A program made the position numbers and the translations under genes. DNA of 64,000 nt from Mucilaginibacter terrenus. GTDB taxonomy: Bacteria; Bacteroidota; Bacteroidia; Sphingobacteriales; Sphingobacteriaceae. The notes under the pieces were generated by a model. It was not told where the DNA came from, searched no databases, and saw nothing but the letters and a program-made list of their open reading frames with translations. Within the stretch, counting starts at the first letter, position 1, and each line of letters opens with the position of its first letter. This document shows, in pieces, positions 55,988 to 64,000 of the stretch. The stretch lies in the NCBI RefSeq assembly GCF_003432065.1, contig NZ_QWDE01000003.1:371157-435156 (forward strand), written 5' to 3'.

Positions 55988-58747
55988 TTAATTATTAAAC
56001 TTAGCGGCCCATAAGTCCAATTTAAGTCTCCATTGTTCCTTTAAATGATTGTCTATACTTGTATCAATTGCTGTTTCCAAAGTTCTCAAACAATCTACCG
56101 AGTTTTGATAATATTCTACTTCTGATTTGTCATGATAGAATGCCGCCATAAATTTACTTGCCGTACGCTTCTTTATTCCTAAAGCGATAGCTGTATCAAT
56201 AGCAATATTAGCCTTATCATAGTCTTTTAATCCTTTATAGATTTTACAAAGCGTTTGATTATTAAACTCTCCATCTGAATAATCAAGATCTTTTACAACG
56301 TTCAAAGCCTTTAGGTAATCCTCCATGTTTAGCCAAAATTTGCCGACATTTCGTTTTTGAAAATCATTGAGACTAATAGTTTCGATAAATTCAAAGTATT
56401 CCAAAAGAGACTTTTTGATTGAATTCATTTTTTCTTCTTTATCTGCTTTGCTGTATCTGTCTTTAAGATGCTTGTAATAAACAGATAATGTGTTTGCGTA
56501 ATTATATTTTAATTCGTTGTTTGCATCAATATTCGACGGTTCCGGTAAGCTTTCCATAATAAATTCAAATTCTTCTGGAAAACTATAACTAAGTATATCC
56601 GAATACTTGTTTATGGTTTGGTAAGGTTGATCAAACTTTGCGTCCAAAGATTGCACAAGTTTAATAACGAAGTTATTTATGTTAGTGTCGATATATTGTT
56701 TCCTGAGGTGTTCATATTTGCTTACTGAAAGGATGTCGTAAAATGATAATAGTAACGAAACGGAAATATTTTTCAATATTTCTTCATCTTCAAAAATTAA
56801 TTTAAGATTGTTCTTCGAAGCATCATAGTCTCTTTTTTGGTCATAAATTCTTGTGATTTGTAAAATGCAGTAATCTGCTTTGGGATTGATTGCGATGACT
56901 TGATCGAAATATTGCAAAGCCATCTTAGGATTATTGACTTTAGCATATATTTTACCGATGTGATGTAGCAGATTAATTTTAATTTCACTATCTATTGTTT
57001 TTTGTAAGATGTCGGCGAGCTTACTAATTTGCTTTTCAGCAATTTGAACGCGATCCGTATCTGATTTTATTTGAAATAAAACAATTTCAAACATTTCTAT
57101 AAGCAATAGGACATCTATGTATTCTACATCATTTAATTTAAGTTGCTCTAATTTCTCAATTATAGAAGCTGGGTTTACACGAATATCCGTTGCTTGAATG
57201 ATTGCATATAAAACCGTTTTTTTGAGTAAATCATTTGTATGGGTAAGTTTTTGATTAAGGAATTCGCGGTGATTAAAAACCATGCTGTAAAAATCCGAGC
57301 CCTTTTTTTGGTTTTGTTCCGACAGAAATTTTAACAGGTTATCGTCAAACTCATCTTCATATTTAATTTCATTTACATAACTAATAATCGCATCTAATAC
57401 AATTTTATGTACATCATAATATATGGCATCTTGAATATTAATGAAAGATGACTTTTGAAAATTCGACAGCACTAATGTTCCAAGTATTGATTTTATAAAA
57501 TAGCGATTTATTTTCCGGTTATGAGGATTTACATATTTCAAAAACGCGAAAGCCTTGTCGTATTTATCTTTCACAAAACCCACTACTCGTTTTGCAATAT
57601 TTAAATCTTTGCTCTCCGGGTCATTTAATTGAATTACCGAACCTATTTCCTTTATAATTTCATCCCAAGAAAAACTTCCATTTTCTACGTTGGCTTTAAG
57701 GATATTTAAAATTAGTGGATAGCCTTTAATTTCCTTAATTAAAAAATCCAATTGAGATTCGTCTGGTGGATTTAAACTATCTTCTAAAATAGCAGTTGCT
57801 GTACCGTCACTTAAATAAAGTAAATTATAAGTATTGTCGGCTGAAATTTGGCTTTGTAAAGATGTTATAATGCATTTGGACTTTTTAGAATTCGCCTTTA
57901 AAAAATCGGCAATAATTCTATTTACGTTGTCATTGAAATTATCCAATATTAACAGAATACGATATTTCTCTAATATGTTTGATAAATTGATGAGTTGATC
58001 AAATTTTGAAAGACGTACCCCATTAATATTGAAATGAAGATTTTGTTCATAATCGCCCTCTATAAAAATGACTGTGTCAAATTGATCTTTAAGAGTATGC
58101 GCTACGCTTATCGTTAACTCTGTTTTTCCAATACCACTCAGTCCATATACTTGGAGGTGGTCTCTATTATTTAAAAGATCTATTATTGCACTTTCCTCGG
58201 GCCGAGAATAGTATTTAGATTTAAAATTTGGCAATTTATTAGTATCCGGGAAAATTTTAAATAATTCATAAGAACGAGATAAATACATCCAAATACTTTC
58301 AAGTTTGGCCGAGGATATGTTGTCAAGTAGTACGTCCCCAATTTTATCCGAATCATAGATAAATACTGTTTGATTGTATTGCTTACTCTTAATGAGGTCG
58401 TTTAAGTCAGAGATTTTACTTGTAGTAGCGAATCGATTAGAAAAAAGGTAAATAACTTTGGATTTTGGATGATTACCAATTGCCCCCTCAGTATCCTTAA
58501 TGGGTTTTTCAAATTTCTCATAATAATCTACATCTGTTCCGCACTGTCCAACTGTATCATAAAATGTACTACCCATATCAGCTGTACTCTTAACTGGTTT
58601 TGCATATAAATTTTGGCCCTCCAGCGTGATAGGTTCATTTAATATTAGCTCCAGTATTGTACGACACACCATTTCAAATTCGGTTCCATTTAACGCATTT
58701 AAATCGTCTTTAACGGCAATTTTGAAATTTCTTTGAATAAGATTCAT
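55988..58747 (-). CDS. STAND NTPase with N-terminal nuclease-like domain and TPR-like C-terminus (anti-phage candidate)
   Basis: 919 residues. N-terminal domain at about 10-160 opens with an EFEMVCRTILELIL helix and GQCGTDVDYYEKF, then a KVIYLFSN strand, the plan of Mrr/Cap4-type restriction nucleases, though a clear ExK is not seen. A NB-ARC/STAND ATPase follows: Walker A GLSGIGKT 202-209, Walker B ILLILDN 264-270, IITS at 294-297, GYPL 342-345. The C-terminal half is TPR-like (KMALQYFDQVIAINPKADY at about 600-620). By analogy with Avs and other STAND defence proteins, repeats sense a phage molecule and the N-terminal domain kills. AT-rich, own gene, 133 nt after the nuclease. Confidence 0.8.
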   Translation of the reverse strand: MNLIQRNFKIAVKDDLNALNGTEFEMVCRTILELILNEPITLEGQNLYAKPVKSTADMGSTFYDTVGQCGTDVDYYEKFEKPIKDTEGAIGNHPKSKVIYLFSNRFATTSKISDLNDLIKSKQYNQTVFIYDSDKIGDVLLDNISSAKLESIWMYLSRSYELFKIFPDTNKLPNFKSKYYSRPEESAIIDLLNNRDHLQVYGLSGIGKTELTISVAHTLKDQFDTVIFIEGDYEQNLHFNINGVRLSKFDQLINLSNILEKYRILLILDNFNDNVNRIIADFLKANSKKSKCIITSLQSQISADNTYNLLYLSDGTATAILEDSLNPPDESQLDFLIKEIKGYPLILNILKANVENGSFSWDEIIKEIGSVIQLNDPESKDLNIAKRVVGFVKDKYDKAFAFLKYVNPHNRKINRYFIKSILGTLVLSNFQKSSFINIQDAIYYDVHKIVLDAIISYVNEIKYEDEFDDNLLKFLSEQNQKKGSDFYSMVFNHREFLNQKLTHTNDLLKKTVLYAIIQATDIRVNPASIIEKLEQLKLNDVEYIDVLLLIEMFEIVLFQIKSDTDRVQIAEKQISKLADILQKTIDSEIKINLLHHIGKIYAKVNNPKMALQYFDQVIAINPKADYCILQITRIYDQKRDYDASKNNLKLIFEDEEILKNISVSLLLSFYDILSVSKYEHLRKQYIDTNINNFVIKLVQSLDAKFDQPYQTINKYSDILSYSFPEEFEFIMESLPEPSNIDANNELKYNYANTLSVYYKHLKDRYSKADKEEKMNSIKKSLLEYFEFIETISLNDFQKRNVGKFWLNMEDYLKALNVVKDLDYSDGEFNNQTLCKIYKGLKDYDKANIAIDTAIALGIKKRTASKFMAAFYHDKSEVEYYQNSVDCLRTLETAIDTSIDNHLKEQWRLKLDLWAAKFNN

Positions 58748-58880
58748 TGTGATAATTAGGGTGGTTTAGATGTTGTATAAATACATGCTTTTTATTAAAA
58801 TCCCCGAAGAGCATATTATTAGTTGATTTTACTAAGGATAAATTACAGTGCAATTAAAGACACTTCAAAAAGATCATCGT

Positions 58881-59909
58881 CTATTCTCTTTCATTGATCT
58901 CTTTCTCTATAAGACGATATTTATCTTTAACATCTTCGCCGTTGTAATAGTTTAACAAATCTGTTTTGGTGAGCGTTCCGTCATTAAGGAATTTTTTTAA
59001 ATAGTGTTGATTAAATTCCATTAAAAGCATACTCTTTTCCAATTGCTTTAATATGGATTTATTATTATCAATATTGCTTTCTACTAAACTCTTTATTGTT
59101 AAAACTTCATTTAGACCTTTAATAATCCTATTCACCAGTATTGCCAAAAGCTCTTTGTCAAGTTCAACCGGCGTGGCGTTTAATGCAATGTCGCGTGCCA
59201 GCATATAAGCAATTACTAAATTGCTATAGTCCCCCTTTTGTGAATTTACGACTGCGACCATACCGATACCAGGGATATAACCAACGTTTTCAAATTGTTT
59301 GAGTACGGTTATATCAACCAGAGATACATCAAACACAATTAAACTTATCTTAGCATCCCTGTTGGCTTGCGATTCTATCAATTGGCTCCATGCAGTATCA
59401 GTATGTTTTAGGAATACATCTTTGGATTCTATTTCACCAACTTTGATGCTCTTATCGAATTTGCATTCAATAACAATTTTCAGATCGGATTTCCCTTCCA
59501 ATTCGCAAACAATGTCCCCTGTTTTGTTTTTGGGAAGAATGCCTGGTATATTTCTTACTAATAGGGCTTTATCTTTTAATTTTTTATCTGAAAAATAATC
59601 ATTCAAAAAGTCTGCTATTTCTTCTTCAGCAAGAGAGCCTTTAACCGAGGATTTGTAAAACAATTCCTTCTTCATATCGAAAATCATCTTTAGACTTTCG
59701 AGTTCAGTTCCCAATTCATTTGATGTTTTTGACAGGAATGAAGATAGGCGATCTTCCATTAAAGCCAATACACCAATATACAAGGCTCGAAGTAATTTGG
59801 AATCCCTTTCTGTAGCCGGAAGGTTATCAAAGTAATTGAAAACTACCGCGTTTTCAATCTCAAAATCTTTGATTTCAACACGTTTTAACTGTTGATTCAG
59901 ACTTATCAT
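58881..59909 (-). CDS. PD-(D/E)XK nuclease-like protein in the SIR2-HerA operon
   Basis: 342 residues, no named family recognised. A PD-(D/E)XK core is visible: helix with KGSLAEEEIADF (Glu95 to Glu97), Asp132 in KTGDIVCEL, and Glu148-Cys-Lys150 in IVIECKFD. The N-terminal 85 residues and the C-terminal 150 are mainly helical, probably for partner or DNA contact. It starts 4 nt after the KTSC gene and is the last member of the four-gene operon, so it likely acts with HerA, which pairs with nucleases in other systems. Catalysis is predicted from motif, not shown. Confidence 0.7.
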   Translation of the reverse strand: MISLNQQLKRVEIKDFEIENAVVFNYFDNLPATERDSKLLRALYIGVLALMEDRLSSFLSKTSNELGTELESLKMIFDMKKELFYKSSVKGSLAEEEIADFLNDYFSDKKLKDKALLVRNIPGILPKNKTGDIVCELEGKSDLKIVIECKFDKSIKVGEIESKDVFLKHTDTAWSQLIESQANRDAKISLIVFDVSLVDITVLKQFENVGYIPGIGMVAVVNSQKGDYSNLVIAYMLARDIALNATPVELDKELLAILVNRIIKGLNEVLTIKSLVESNIDNNKSILKQLEKSMLLMEFNQHYLKKFLNDGTLTKTDLLNYYNGEDVKDKYRLIEKEINERE

Positions 59910-59913
59910 TTAT

Positions 59914-60123
59914 TTAAACTTTTGAGAATCGATAATTACCTTTAATATTTTGAGCAAGATATTGGCCGTGAGAGGCTGCACTCATTATGCCATCGTATTC
60001 GCGTTCCGGCACGTCAAAATATTGATAAACGCCGCCATTTATAAATTCAATCTCTAATGTTTCCGATGTTTTGTCATAACCGATCGAGGCTATGTTTGAT
60101 GAGGTAACTGATTCTCTATTCAT
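59914..60123 (-). CDS. KTSC-domain small protein
   Basis: 69 residues, a stand-alone KTSC domain (named from the C-terminus of some lysyl-tRNA synthetases). It shows SSNIASIGYDKTSETLEIEF, the central YxY at Tyr33-Gln-Tyr35, VPEREYDGIMSAASHGQY and NIKGNYRF. RNA binding has been suggested for the domain but is unproven. It lies 6 nt after herA and 4 nt before the nuclease gene, so it is a fixed part of the operon. It could sense a modified RNA or tRNA, or simply bridge the partners. Confidence 0.85.
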   Translation of the reverse strand: MNRESVTSSNIASIGYDKTSETLEIEFINGGVYQYFDVPEREYDGIMSAASHGQYLAQNIKGNYRFSKV

Positions 60124-60129
60124 GTTGAT

Positions 60130-61998
60130 TTATTTAATAATTCTTTTAATAAATGGACTTTGTGATCTCCAAGCTTCTAAGAGTTCTTCATAATTAGGGT
60201 TTTCCTCCATTTTGATACCCCAACCACCAGGCTGAGTTGAAAATTCTTCATCATGCTCGTCGTAAATTATTGGGTCTTGACTATCTGGCCTTCGGTCTTT
60301 CGGTGGGGCTTCAATCAGCGTACGCATAGGTAGTTTGACAGCTTCGCCAAGAATGATAGCCTCGCCTGTTCTTAGTATAGGCAACATACTTGTTAAACCT
60401 TCAAGGTTATCCGTTACCGCGCTGGTAATATGCCCCCGGTCTGTTGCATTGGCTAATCTCAATGCGAAGAAAGTACCGCACTGTGAAAGTATGGTTGAAT
60501 TAACTTCCGATGGCCTTTGACTAACAATCATTGCGCCGATACCGTATTTTCTGCCTTCCTTTACTATTTTTTGCACAATGGTCAATGCACTACCTTCATT
60601 GTTAAGGTAATTATGTGCTTCTTCCATTAATAGTAATAGCGGCCTGTTTCTACCCCCTTGTGATAAATTTCTGGCCCAAAAAAGCCCATCATAAATTATT
60701 CTTAGCAACACCCCAATGATAGTGTTTAAAATCGTGATGGGTACTCCGGACAAATCCATTATCGTAATCGGCTTATCGCTTCCTATCCATTCTTTAAGCA
60801 GGCTATCTAAATCCTTTTCTGTTTTTCCGTCTACGTCAGGTGTCCAGTCCCCTGGTTTAAACAAGAAATCAAACCGGGGTATTCTAAGTTTTGCACCAAG
60901 CGATAAGACTTGTTGACCAACATTTAGACTTCCCGGTAAGTAGTTGATCTTTTCAGGGTCACCAGCGTCATTTTTAGGTTTCTTGAAGATTGGTGAAACG
61001 GCGGTATCAGCGTTTCCTTTTAATTCAACACCCTCACCGTCTAACTCATAAGCTAAATTATCTATGGGCAACCCATCCCTTTTGTAATAGGTAGCAAAGC
61101 ATTCCAGGTATAACTGGTGCCAAAGTTTATTAAGGCTAAATGGTATTGGAGAATCAACATTAAGGGTATCAGGATCAACCCCTTTTTTGGGATATAACCT
61201 GATGCTTTCTAATTTCGCAAGGGAAATCCTTTCCAACATAATATTTTCGTCTTTCTCGTTATTAAACTTACCTAAACTAATGTTACAAAGTTCTTCAAAG
61301 TTTAATGCCCAGAACGGAATAAACAAATCCTTTTCTATACTTCCTTCAGTTTTGTCAGCGTTGACTTTAAATATATTTGCCCGGTCTTTTAGTGCTTGTG
61401 CATACTCACCATGAATATCAAATACGATAATCCTTGCTGATGGGTAACGCGTCGGATCTGAAATAGCATTCAATATACTGGCCACAGTTGTTGATTTTCC
61501 AGACCCGGTTGTTCCGACAATCGCAGAATGCCTAGTAATTAGTTTGTTAATGTCTATTAGGGCAGGAATGGATTCAGCTCCCGAAATATGCCCAACTTTA
61601 ACAAAATAAGGCTTGTCGGGCTGGCCGTATATTCTTTTTAGGTCTGATTCTGAAACAAGGTGTACTTCGTCACTTATAGTAGGGTATTGCGATATTCCAC
61701 GTTGAAAAGATCCATTTCGTTGCCCCTCCCCAATAAGTTGAATTTTTATCCACCTGTTACCATATGGCTGCGAGGCGATTTGGTTATCAGGAACGGCACT
61801 TGCTCCGACCTGCGTAACAATGCCAAATAAATCAATATATCCTATGGGTATTTTTACAAAGCTGCCGATTTGACCTATTCTATAGCCTTCACCATCTACA
61901 TAGGTTAGCCCAGATGGAGCTCCATTGCCCAAGGTGACACTAACTGATGTTCCGTTTACGTCTTGTATGGTGCCTAAATATGTTGATTTAGTTGCCAT
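60130..61998 (-). CDS. herA: HerA-type hexameric DNA translocase/ATPase of the SIR2-HerA defence system
   Basis: 622 residues from MATKSTYLG. The frame extends to 62028, but the internal ATG overlaps the SIR2 stop by 11 nt in the usual manner. An N-terminal HAS-barrel-like beta domain is at 1-150, then a RecA-fold core: Walker A GTTGSGKST 162-170, IVFDIHGEYA 191-200, Walker B LLLLMEEAH 454-462, and EGRKYGIGAMIVSQRPSEV 481-499 with the sensor and Arg finger. HerA forms a hexamer that carries the SIR2 effector; the pair blocks phage in known systems. Coupled to SIR2 upstream and KTSC downstream. Confidence 0.92.
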   Translation of the reverse strand: MATKSTYLGTIQDVNGTSVSVTLGNGAPSGLTYVDGEGYRIGQIGSFVKIPIGYIDLFGIVTQVGASAVPDNQIASQPYGNRWIKIQLIGEGQRNGSFQRGISQYPTISDEVHLVSESDLKRIYGQPDKPYFVKVGHISGAESIPALIDINKLITRHSAIVGTTGSGKSTTVASILNAISDPTRYPSARIIVFDIHGEYAQALKDRANIFKVNADKTEGSIEKDLFIPFWALNFEELCNISLGKFNNEKDENIMLERISLAKLESIRLYPKKGVDPDTLNVDSPIPFSLNKLWHQLYLECFATYYKRDGLPIDNLAYELDGEGVELKGNADTAVSPIFKKPKNDAGDPEKINYLPGSLNVGQQVLSLGAKLRIPRFDFLFKPGDWTPDVDGKTEKDLDSLLKEWIGSDKPITIMDLSGVPITILNTIIGVLLRIIYDGLFWARNLSQGGRNRPLLLLMEEAHNYLNNEGSALTIVQKIVKEGRKYGIGAMIVSQRPSEVNSTILSQCGTFFALRLANATDRGHITSAVTDNLEGLTSMLPILRTGEAIILGEAVKLPMRTLIEAPPKDRRPDSQDPIIYDEHDEEFSTQPGGWGIKMEENPNYEELLEAWRSQSPFIKRIIK

Positions 61999-63295
61999 TT
62001 TCTTCGACTTTAAACTGCTCTTTGCCAATTAACTCCTGTAGAAAATCACCCAACAGCGAAAAATCCCCTAAATGAAATTCATATCGTGTTGTTGTGGCCT
62101 CTGTTTCTTTTCCCTCTGCATCCTTAACTTTTTCTACAATACATTTAACAGCGTTCGCAATGTTTTCATCTGCATCATATTCTGTTTTTGATGGTCGCCA
62201 TTTGGCCCTTAAACCACCAATTACCGCTTCATCATAAGTCCATATACTTAGGTTTGATCTATTTTCAGCAAGTTTTAAAGCCTGTTCATACCTAACAAAA
62301 GTCTTTTCGGTTTTAACATCGCCCTCCGTTTTTTCCTCCTTGTAAGTTAGTGTCCCGAATAATAAGCCAATTACCATAGCGGTTGGATTTGCCTTCAAGG
62401 CATTAAGTATGGTATCATTCAGGTGTTCATCACTAAAAGAATACCCGGACAGGATAAGAACCGCCGAGTTTTGTCGAAGAAATTTATTTAGACGATCAAT
62501 CAATGCCAAATAGGGCATCTTTCTACTTTGATCATATTTTAAATGAGATGGTTGAATAATACACGGGTCACTTTCTTCTAAACTAGTTGAGCGATAGACA
62601 TCCTTTTTATTTTTCTGGTACCAATTTATAGAGCCATGTATTTTCCACAATCTTGACCAGTGCCTTGGAATTAAACAATCTTCAACGGCTCTTAAATCGA
62701 AGAATGGTTGTTTGGAGCCGACAAAACCATCAAAGTAAGGGACCCCGATATATTCAAAGGCTTCTTCGACCAATAGATCATAATTGGTTGTGAAAACTTC
62801 TATAGGGCAATCTCGTTCTATATTATGCACCCACTTAGCAAGTTTATGATATGGGGTTTTGTTATCCGGCAAAGAAACTTTTAATTTTTCTGCAATCTTG
62901 CCGCATACGCTTGTTTCGAGATCTGATAGTTCGGAATCGGTGAATCCTCTAACATCTGTAGCTCCAACCGAAATTTGTTTCATTCCACGTATGAAACTTA
63001 GAATGTCTTCAATATTGGCATTTGTTTTGCCTGTCTTTTTAATCTCTTCTATTAATAATGTATAGGACGCACCGATACTCCTTAATTTCCCATCTTTGAC
63101 ATCTTTTTCCTCAAGTAGAGTATCAGATACATATCTAGTAAGTCCCGCAACATCTGGTATCAAAGGCCATTTACCTTCAGGCATAGTCACAGCTAAAGGA
63201 CATCCAGCGGAGATGAAGAACCCTACAGGTTTCTTATCCTGCGAAAGCGTTTGTCTTAAATATTTAGATTGGCGAATAGGATCGTGAAAGCTCAT
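61988..63295 (-). CDS. SIR2-like NADase effector of the SIR2-HerA defence system
   Basis: 435 residues. SIR2 Rossmann fold: FFISAGCP (26-33), which replaces the GAGxS opening, IPDVAGL (46-52), TTNYD (169-173), His220 in KIHGS as the expected catalytic base, and LSGYSFSDEHLNDTI at about 275-290. In known anti-phage SIR2 proteins this domain destroys NAD+ on infection. The C-terminus (residues 310-435) is charged and may bind HerA. First gene of the operon; a weak promoter-like TAAGTTTA and a CTTAGA-N7-TCTAAG dyad (63319-63337) lie upstream. Confidence 0.9.
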   Translation of the reverse strand: MSFHDPIRQSKYLRQTLSQDKKPVGFFISAGCPLAVTMPEGKWPLIPDVAGLTRYVSDTLLEEKDVKDGKLRSIGASYTLLIEEIKKTGKTNANIEDILSFIRGMKQISVGATDVRGFTDSELSDLETSVCGKIAEKLKVSLPDNKTPYHKLAKWVHNIERDCPIEVFTTNYDLLVEEAFEYIGVPYFDGFVGSKQPFFDLRAVEDCLIPRHWSRLWKIHGSINWYQKNKKDVYRSTSLEESDPCIIQPSHLKYDQSRKMPYLALIDRLNKFLRQNSAVLILSGYSFSDEHLNDTILNALKANPTAMVIGLLFGTLTYKEEKTEGDVKTEKTFVRYEQALKLAENRSNLSIWTYDEAVIGGLRAKWRPSKTEYDADENIANAVKCIVEKVKDAEGKETEATTTRYEFHLGDFSLLGDFLQELIGKEQFKVEENGN

Positions 63296-63863
63296 TGAAA
63301 GGTTTAATATTTAATAAACTTAGATAATATTTCTAAGAATCCTTAATATAAAAATGAATTGGCAGAAAGCTTAGGTCGCGTTAACAGATAAAGTGGGTGT
63401 CATACTCTCTTTACATTGTGCAAGTGCCCCGACTAAATGGCCGTTAATAAAACCAAAGTAACCACAAATGCCTTTATGCAACAGAGGATTCCTCTCACTA
63501 TTTAGAGATACTTGGATGCCGTATGTTCTTATGAACAACGACGCCTTATTCAACGCTTAAGCAACAAAAGTGCTTAGCCGAATCAAATGTCAAGGGCGGG
63601 CCAGCCGCTGGAAGCGGACAAAACGGCCCGCTTGTATACCCTTGACTTTTGATTTCGGCGTGGGCTATCTTCGCGACCGCGGTGAATATGGTCAATTCTA
63701 TTAGATTCTAGTTAATATTTTTGTTGCCAAAAAAGGGACATAATTATACCTTTGATGTATTATAGATATGTCTTAGAATATTTACAACATCTCATTTTTC
63801 TCCATCATATATATACGAGATGTTATAATCTATAATTCTTAAAAGTTTGCCAATTTAGAGGTT
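63296..63863. other. 568-bp non-coding junction between the defence operon and the IS end
   Basis: Holds the operon's upstream region (dyad at 63319-63337), a large structured inverted repeat (63577-63659) and an AACATCTC/GAGATGTT pair (63786-63793 with 63817-63824). A 60-codon minus-strand frame at 63371-63553 has no recognisable family and no start signal. No gene called. Confidence 0.6.
63577..63659. repeat. 83-bp structured inverted repeat
   Basis: The left arm (63577-63602, begins GCCGAATCAAATGTCAAGGG) pairs with the right arm (63625-63659, ends GATTTCGGC) through GCCGAA, a TCAAA segment, TCAAGGG and CGGGCC, with an 8-nt bulge on the right side (63631-63638). An inner hairpin CCGC-TGGAA-GCGG lies at 63605-63617. 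It could be a mobile-element end, a recombination site or a structured RNA. Confidence 0.65.
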
Positions 63864-64000
63864 GTGGGGGTTGTGGAGATTCTGATGAACGAGACCACCT
63901 GATTCCGGGGCAAGCTGACCACCAATTCCGGGGCAAACTGACCAGGGGATTCCGGGACAAACTGACCACCCTCAACGTGTAGCAAATGCTGTAGAAGCAA
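63864..64000 (+). mobile_element. Left end of an IS21-family insertion sequence
   Basis: The terminus TGTGGGGGTTGTGGAGATTC begins at 63864. It is followed by four units of about 23 bp (63878-63899 degenerate, then 63901-63923, 63924-63946 and 63948-63970) sharing the core ATTCCGGGGCAAACTGACCA. Multiple terminal repeats before the istA gene are the hallmark of IS21-type elements. The istA/istB genes would lie past the right edge and cannot be seen. Confidence 0.75.

Noticed and set aside
63371..63553. 60-codon minus-strand reading frame upstream of the SIR2 gene
   Set aside because: No recognisable family, no promoter or start signal, and composition like the non-coding DNA around it.
63878..63970. 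Regular 23-bp repeats read as a CRISPR array
   Set aside because: The units are head-to-tail with no spacers between them, and they match IS21 terminal repeats.

Overview
The window is chromosomal DNA of a Bacteroidota bacterium, most likely a Sphingobacteriaceae member of the Mucilaginibacter/Pedobacter type (inferred from gene content and protein style, not from a search). Supporting signs: a complete gldK-gldL-gldM-gldN type IX secretion/gliding core plus a PorW/SprE-like lipoprotein; an ATP synthase operon without atpD and atpC; an AtpB with a long periplasmic N-terminal extension; start codons that nearly all lack a Shine-Dalgarno (SD) sequence; and promoter boxes of the Bacteroidota form TTG-N18/19-TAnnTTTG.

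Layout. 1-10.4 kb: a leftward transcription/translation cluster read as tRNA-Thr, tRNA-Tyr, tRNA-Gly, tRNA-Thr, tuf, tRNA-Trp, secE, nusG, rplK, rplA, rplJ, rplL, rpoB, rpoC (rpoC runs off the left edge). 10.4-12.1 kb: rpsU, xerC and hpf, where rpsU and hpf carry strong SD sequences. 12.1-25.1 kb: envelope proteins (CarboxypepD_reg-like protein, M1 metallopeptidase, SdiA-regulated-like propeller, two overlapping unknown secreted proteins, a TonB-type outer-membrane barrel protein), an ArsC/Spx-like protein, and a RepA-like ATPase with a repeat-rich upstream region. 25.1-27.8 kb: pth, rplY, prs and tRNA-Gln. 28-35.7 kb, rightward: a DUF2723 membrane protein, a serine beta-lactamase-like protein, then a LytS-type kinase, a TlpA-like thioredoxin and a LytTR regulator. 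35.7-41.5 kb: atpZ-like, a small membrane protein, atpB, atpE, atpF, atpH, atpA, atpG. 41.6-48.7 kb: porW/sprE-like, PBP1A, uvrC. 48.7-55.5 kb: DUF4271 protein, hemD-like, gldK, gldL, gldM, gldN.

Accessory region. From about 55.5 kb to the right edge the DNA becomes visibly more AT-rich and holds a defence island, read leftward: SIR2-like protein, HerA-type ATPase, a 69-residue KTSC protein and a PD-(D/E)XK nuclease candidate, all four within 11 nt of each other, followed 133 nt later by a 919-residue STAND NTPase with an N-terminal nuclease-like domain and C-terminal TPR-like repeats. SIR2-HerA is an established anti-phage pair; the KTSC and nuclease partners in the same tight operon make this the most interesting locus. 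The right edge enters the left end of an IS21-family element (tandem terminal repeats, transposase genes outside the window), and about 560 bp between the island and the IS holds a large structured inverted repeat.

Non-coding structure recurs: simple terminators, long inverted repeats inside operons (several built from short related words), a hairpin that buries the start codon of the LytS-type kinase, and a rpsU terminator hairpin that ends at the xerC start codon.
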